Below are positions 62,959-64,000 of a stretch of 64,000 bases of DNA, piece by piece (within the stretch, counting starts at the first letter, position 1; each line of letters opens with the position of its first letter). The DNA lies in NCBI GenBank assembly GCA_052078155.1, contig JBQJBP010000001.1, positions 1,116,001-1,180,000 of the forward strand. The letters are read 5' to 3'. Below the pieces are notes generated by a model, which saw only the letters and a program-made list of their open reading frames with translations, was not told where the DNA came from and ran no database searches. The DNA is from CAXBMB01 sp052078155 (GTDB taxonomy: Bacteria > Pseudomonadota > Alphaproteobacteria > Kiloniellales > DSM-21159). The position numbers and the translations under genes are program-made.

Positions 62959-63459
62959 GACCCGCTCCTATGGGACAACAACATAATTGGATGCTTCTTT
63001 TGTCGCTCAGCAAGAAAATCCCGCTTACGCACAAGCGACGGCCAAATGTCGTTCCGCGTCGCTCTGACCGTTAAACCTGTATTTTGCTGTCGGGTTTCCG
63101 GTCTGCGTCAGATAAACACTGGAAAAGAGCGACCAAAGCTGTGCACAAGCCAAACTCCAGGATTACCTTGGCTTTCGCTGCCCTGAACGGCAGAAGAACC
63201 GGCGCTTGTTCTTCCATTTATCTGAATAGGAAGGTTCTTTTTGCGACATGTCGCAAACCCCAAGGGGCGTGTCGCAATCTGGTCTGAGCTTTGTCATTTG
63301 CCTTGCCATCTTGTGGCTAGCTTTTCACAGGCGCAAAATGTCTTAAAACAAGTAGGGTTTGGCAAAAGCACTGCGTCTGTTCTCACCGTTCACCGGTGAC
63401 TTATTCGACGGCTGCGACCTGTCGCGGCTTCTTCCTACAAAGGCCATGGGGACTTGGAC
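62959..63459. other. divergent promoter region between mttB-like and dehydrogenase genes
   Basis: This 500-bp region lacks genes I can support. It holds the perfect palindrome described next and the promoters of both pathway genes. Confidence 0.45.
63241..63277. promoter_or_regulatory. perfect palindrome and half-site, candidate regulator box
   Basis: TTGCGACATGTCGCAA (63241-63256) is a perfect 16-bp palindrome. TGTCGCAA recurs at 63270-63277 as a half-site in direct orientation. TGTCGCAATC is also found in the soxB leader. Confidence 0.6.
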
Positions 63460-64000
63460 ATGGAGACTACCGCACGGGTTGTCGTTATCGGCGGCGGCAT
63501 TAATGGCGTAAGCACACTCTATCATCTGGCCAAAAAGGGCTGGACGGACTCTGTCTTGCTGGAGCGGACGGAACTGACGGCCGGGTCCACCTGGCATGCT
63601 GCCGGCCTGCTGCCGCTTTTCAACATGAGCTACTCCGTTGGCCAGCTGCACCAGTACTCCGTAGAGCTTTACAAGAGCCTGGAAGAAGAAACCGGACAAG
63701 CCGTTGGCTTCCACGGCACCGGCAACCTGCGCCTGGCCACCAACCGGGATCGCATGGATGAGTATCGCCTGTATCAGTGTACGGCAGAGACCATCGGCGT
63801 TGAGTCTCACCTGGTTTCTGTCGAAGAGATCAAGAAGCTCTGGCCGCTGATCAATGCCGACGGTCTGGTGGGGGCCCTCTGGCATCCAACCGACGGTCAC
63901 ATTGCGCCGGTGGACATCACCATGGCTCTGGCCAAGGGCGCACGGACCCTGGGCGCCAAAATCCACCAGCACACGGAAGTGTCCTCCATTGAGCGGGACG
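63460..64000 (+). CDS. FAD-dependent dimethylglycine/sarcosine dehydrogenase-like protein (5' part)
   Basis: The frame from ATG 63460 encodes at least 180 residues and is cut by the window end, so it has no listed stop. It begins METTARVVVIGGGINGVSTL, an FAD Rossmann motif, followed by LLERTELTAGSTWHAAGLLP, the FAD-linked phrase of the DAO/GcvT-fusion family that includes dimethylglycine and sarcosine dehydrogenases. The usual C-terminal THF-binding half is not in view. GGGGA lies eight bases before the ATG. It is divergent from the MttB-like gene and fits oxidation of dimethylglycine to sarcosine. Confidence 0.82.
   Translation, partial: METTARVVVIGGGINGVSTLYHLAKKGWTDSVLLERTELTAGSTWHAAGLLPLFNMSYSVGQLHQYSVELYKSLEEETGQAVGFHGTGNLRLATNRDRMDEYRLYQCTAETIGVESHLVSVEEIKKLWPLINADGLVGALWHPTDGHIAPVDITMALAKGARTLGAKIHQHTEVSSIERD

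Noticed and set aside
1..64000. CRISPR array, rRNA, tRNA or transposase
   Set aside because: No regular spacer-repeat array, no tRNA-like cloverleaf and no transposase-type protein was noticed. A tRNAscan or Infernal run would be decisive.

Overview
The window reads as a chromosomal segment of a moderately GC-rich alphaproteobacterium, probably marine and heterotrophic. This is judged from gene families rather than any marker gene: sarcosine oxidase soxBDAG, DUF2849/DUF934 sulfite-reductase operons, GcvA-like LysR, FnrL-type NapF promoter, CIA30 and DUF1638. I saw no rRNA, tRNA, CRISPR array or transposase. Genes are densely packed, with many overlapping starts and stops. Genus-level assignment is not possible by eye; Rhodospirillales/Kiloniellales-like lineages or roseobacters would fit.

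Layout. 0-6.6 kb: a 90-bp tandem repeat, an M20 amidohydrolase with a divergent HutC-type GntR regulator and two tandem operators, a CIA30-like exported protein, an RTX calcium-binding protein, and a divergent SDR/TetR pair with two operators. 6.6-10.1 kb: three minus-strand sulfotransferase-like genes. 10.4-17.7 kb: an orphan NapF behind an FNR-type box, then a 2OG-Fe(II) dioxygenase overlapping a 1240-residue adenylation-carrier-thioesterase-TPR protein, a second TPR protein and a convergent aminotransferase. This may be a small natural-product locus. 18-25.5 kb: amidase, PhnD-like protein, GFA protein and HTH regulator, then desaturase, methyltransferase, DUF454 and an exported protein. 25.7-32.4 kb: formate-THF ligase, LysR regulator, two paralogous tiny proteins, ferredoxin plus glutamine amidotransferase, and MarR. 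32.7-39.0 kb: an eight-gene assimilatory sulfate-reduction and methionine operon on the minus strand. 54-61 kb: a galactofuranose-type pair, a large MscS channel and an EAL protein.

The most notable system lies at 39.7-53.9 kb and 61.4-64 kb, with the ligase at 25.7 kb. It appears to be an aerobic, corrinoid- and tetrahydrofolate-linked demethylation pathway for a quaternary amine such as glycine betaine. A non-pyrrolysine MttB-family methyltransferase would transfer a methyl group to an MtbC-like corrinoid protein. A pterin methyltransferase would move it to THF, and a MetF-like reductase and formate-THF ligase would oxidise it. A RACo/ASKHA ferredoxin protein would reactivate the corrinoid. 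Dimethylglycine-type and sarcosine oxidases would then finish to glycine, under a GlxA/GbdR-like AraC regulator. Unusual points are a fused DUF1638-Virulence_fact protein, an Arg/Gly-rich basic tail shared by several of the enzymes, an attenuator-like leader before soxB, and a shared TGTCGC half-site near the promoters. A dispersed hairpin repeat recurs in intergenic gaps across the window.
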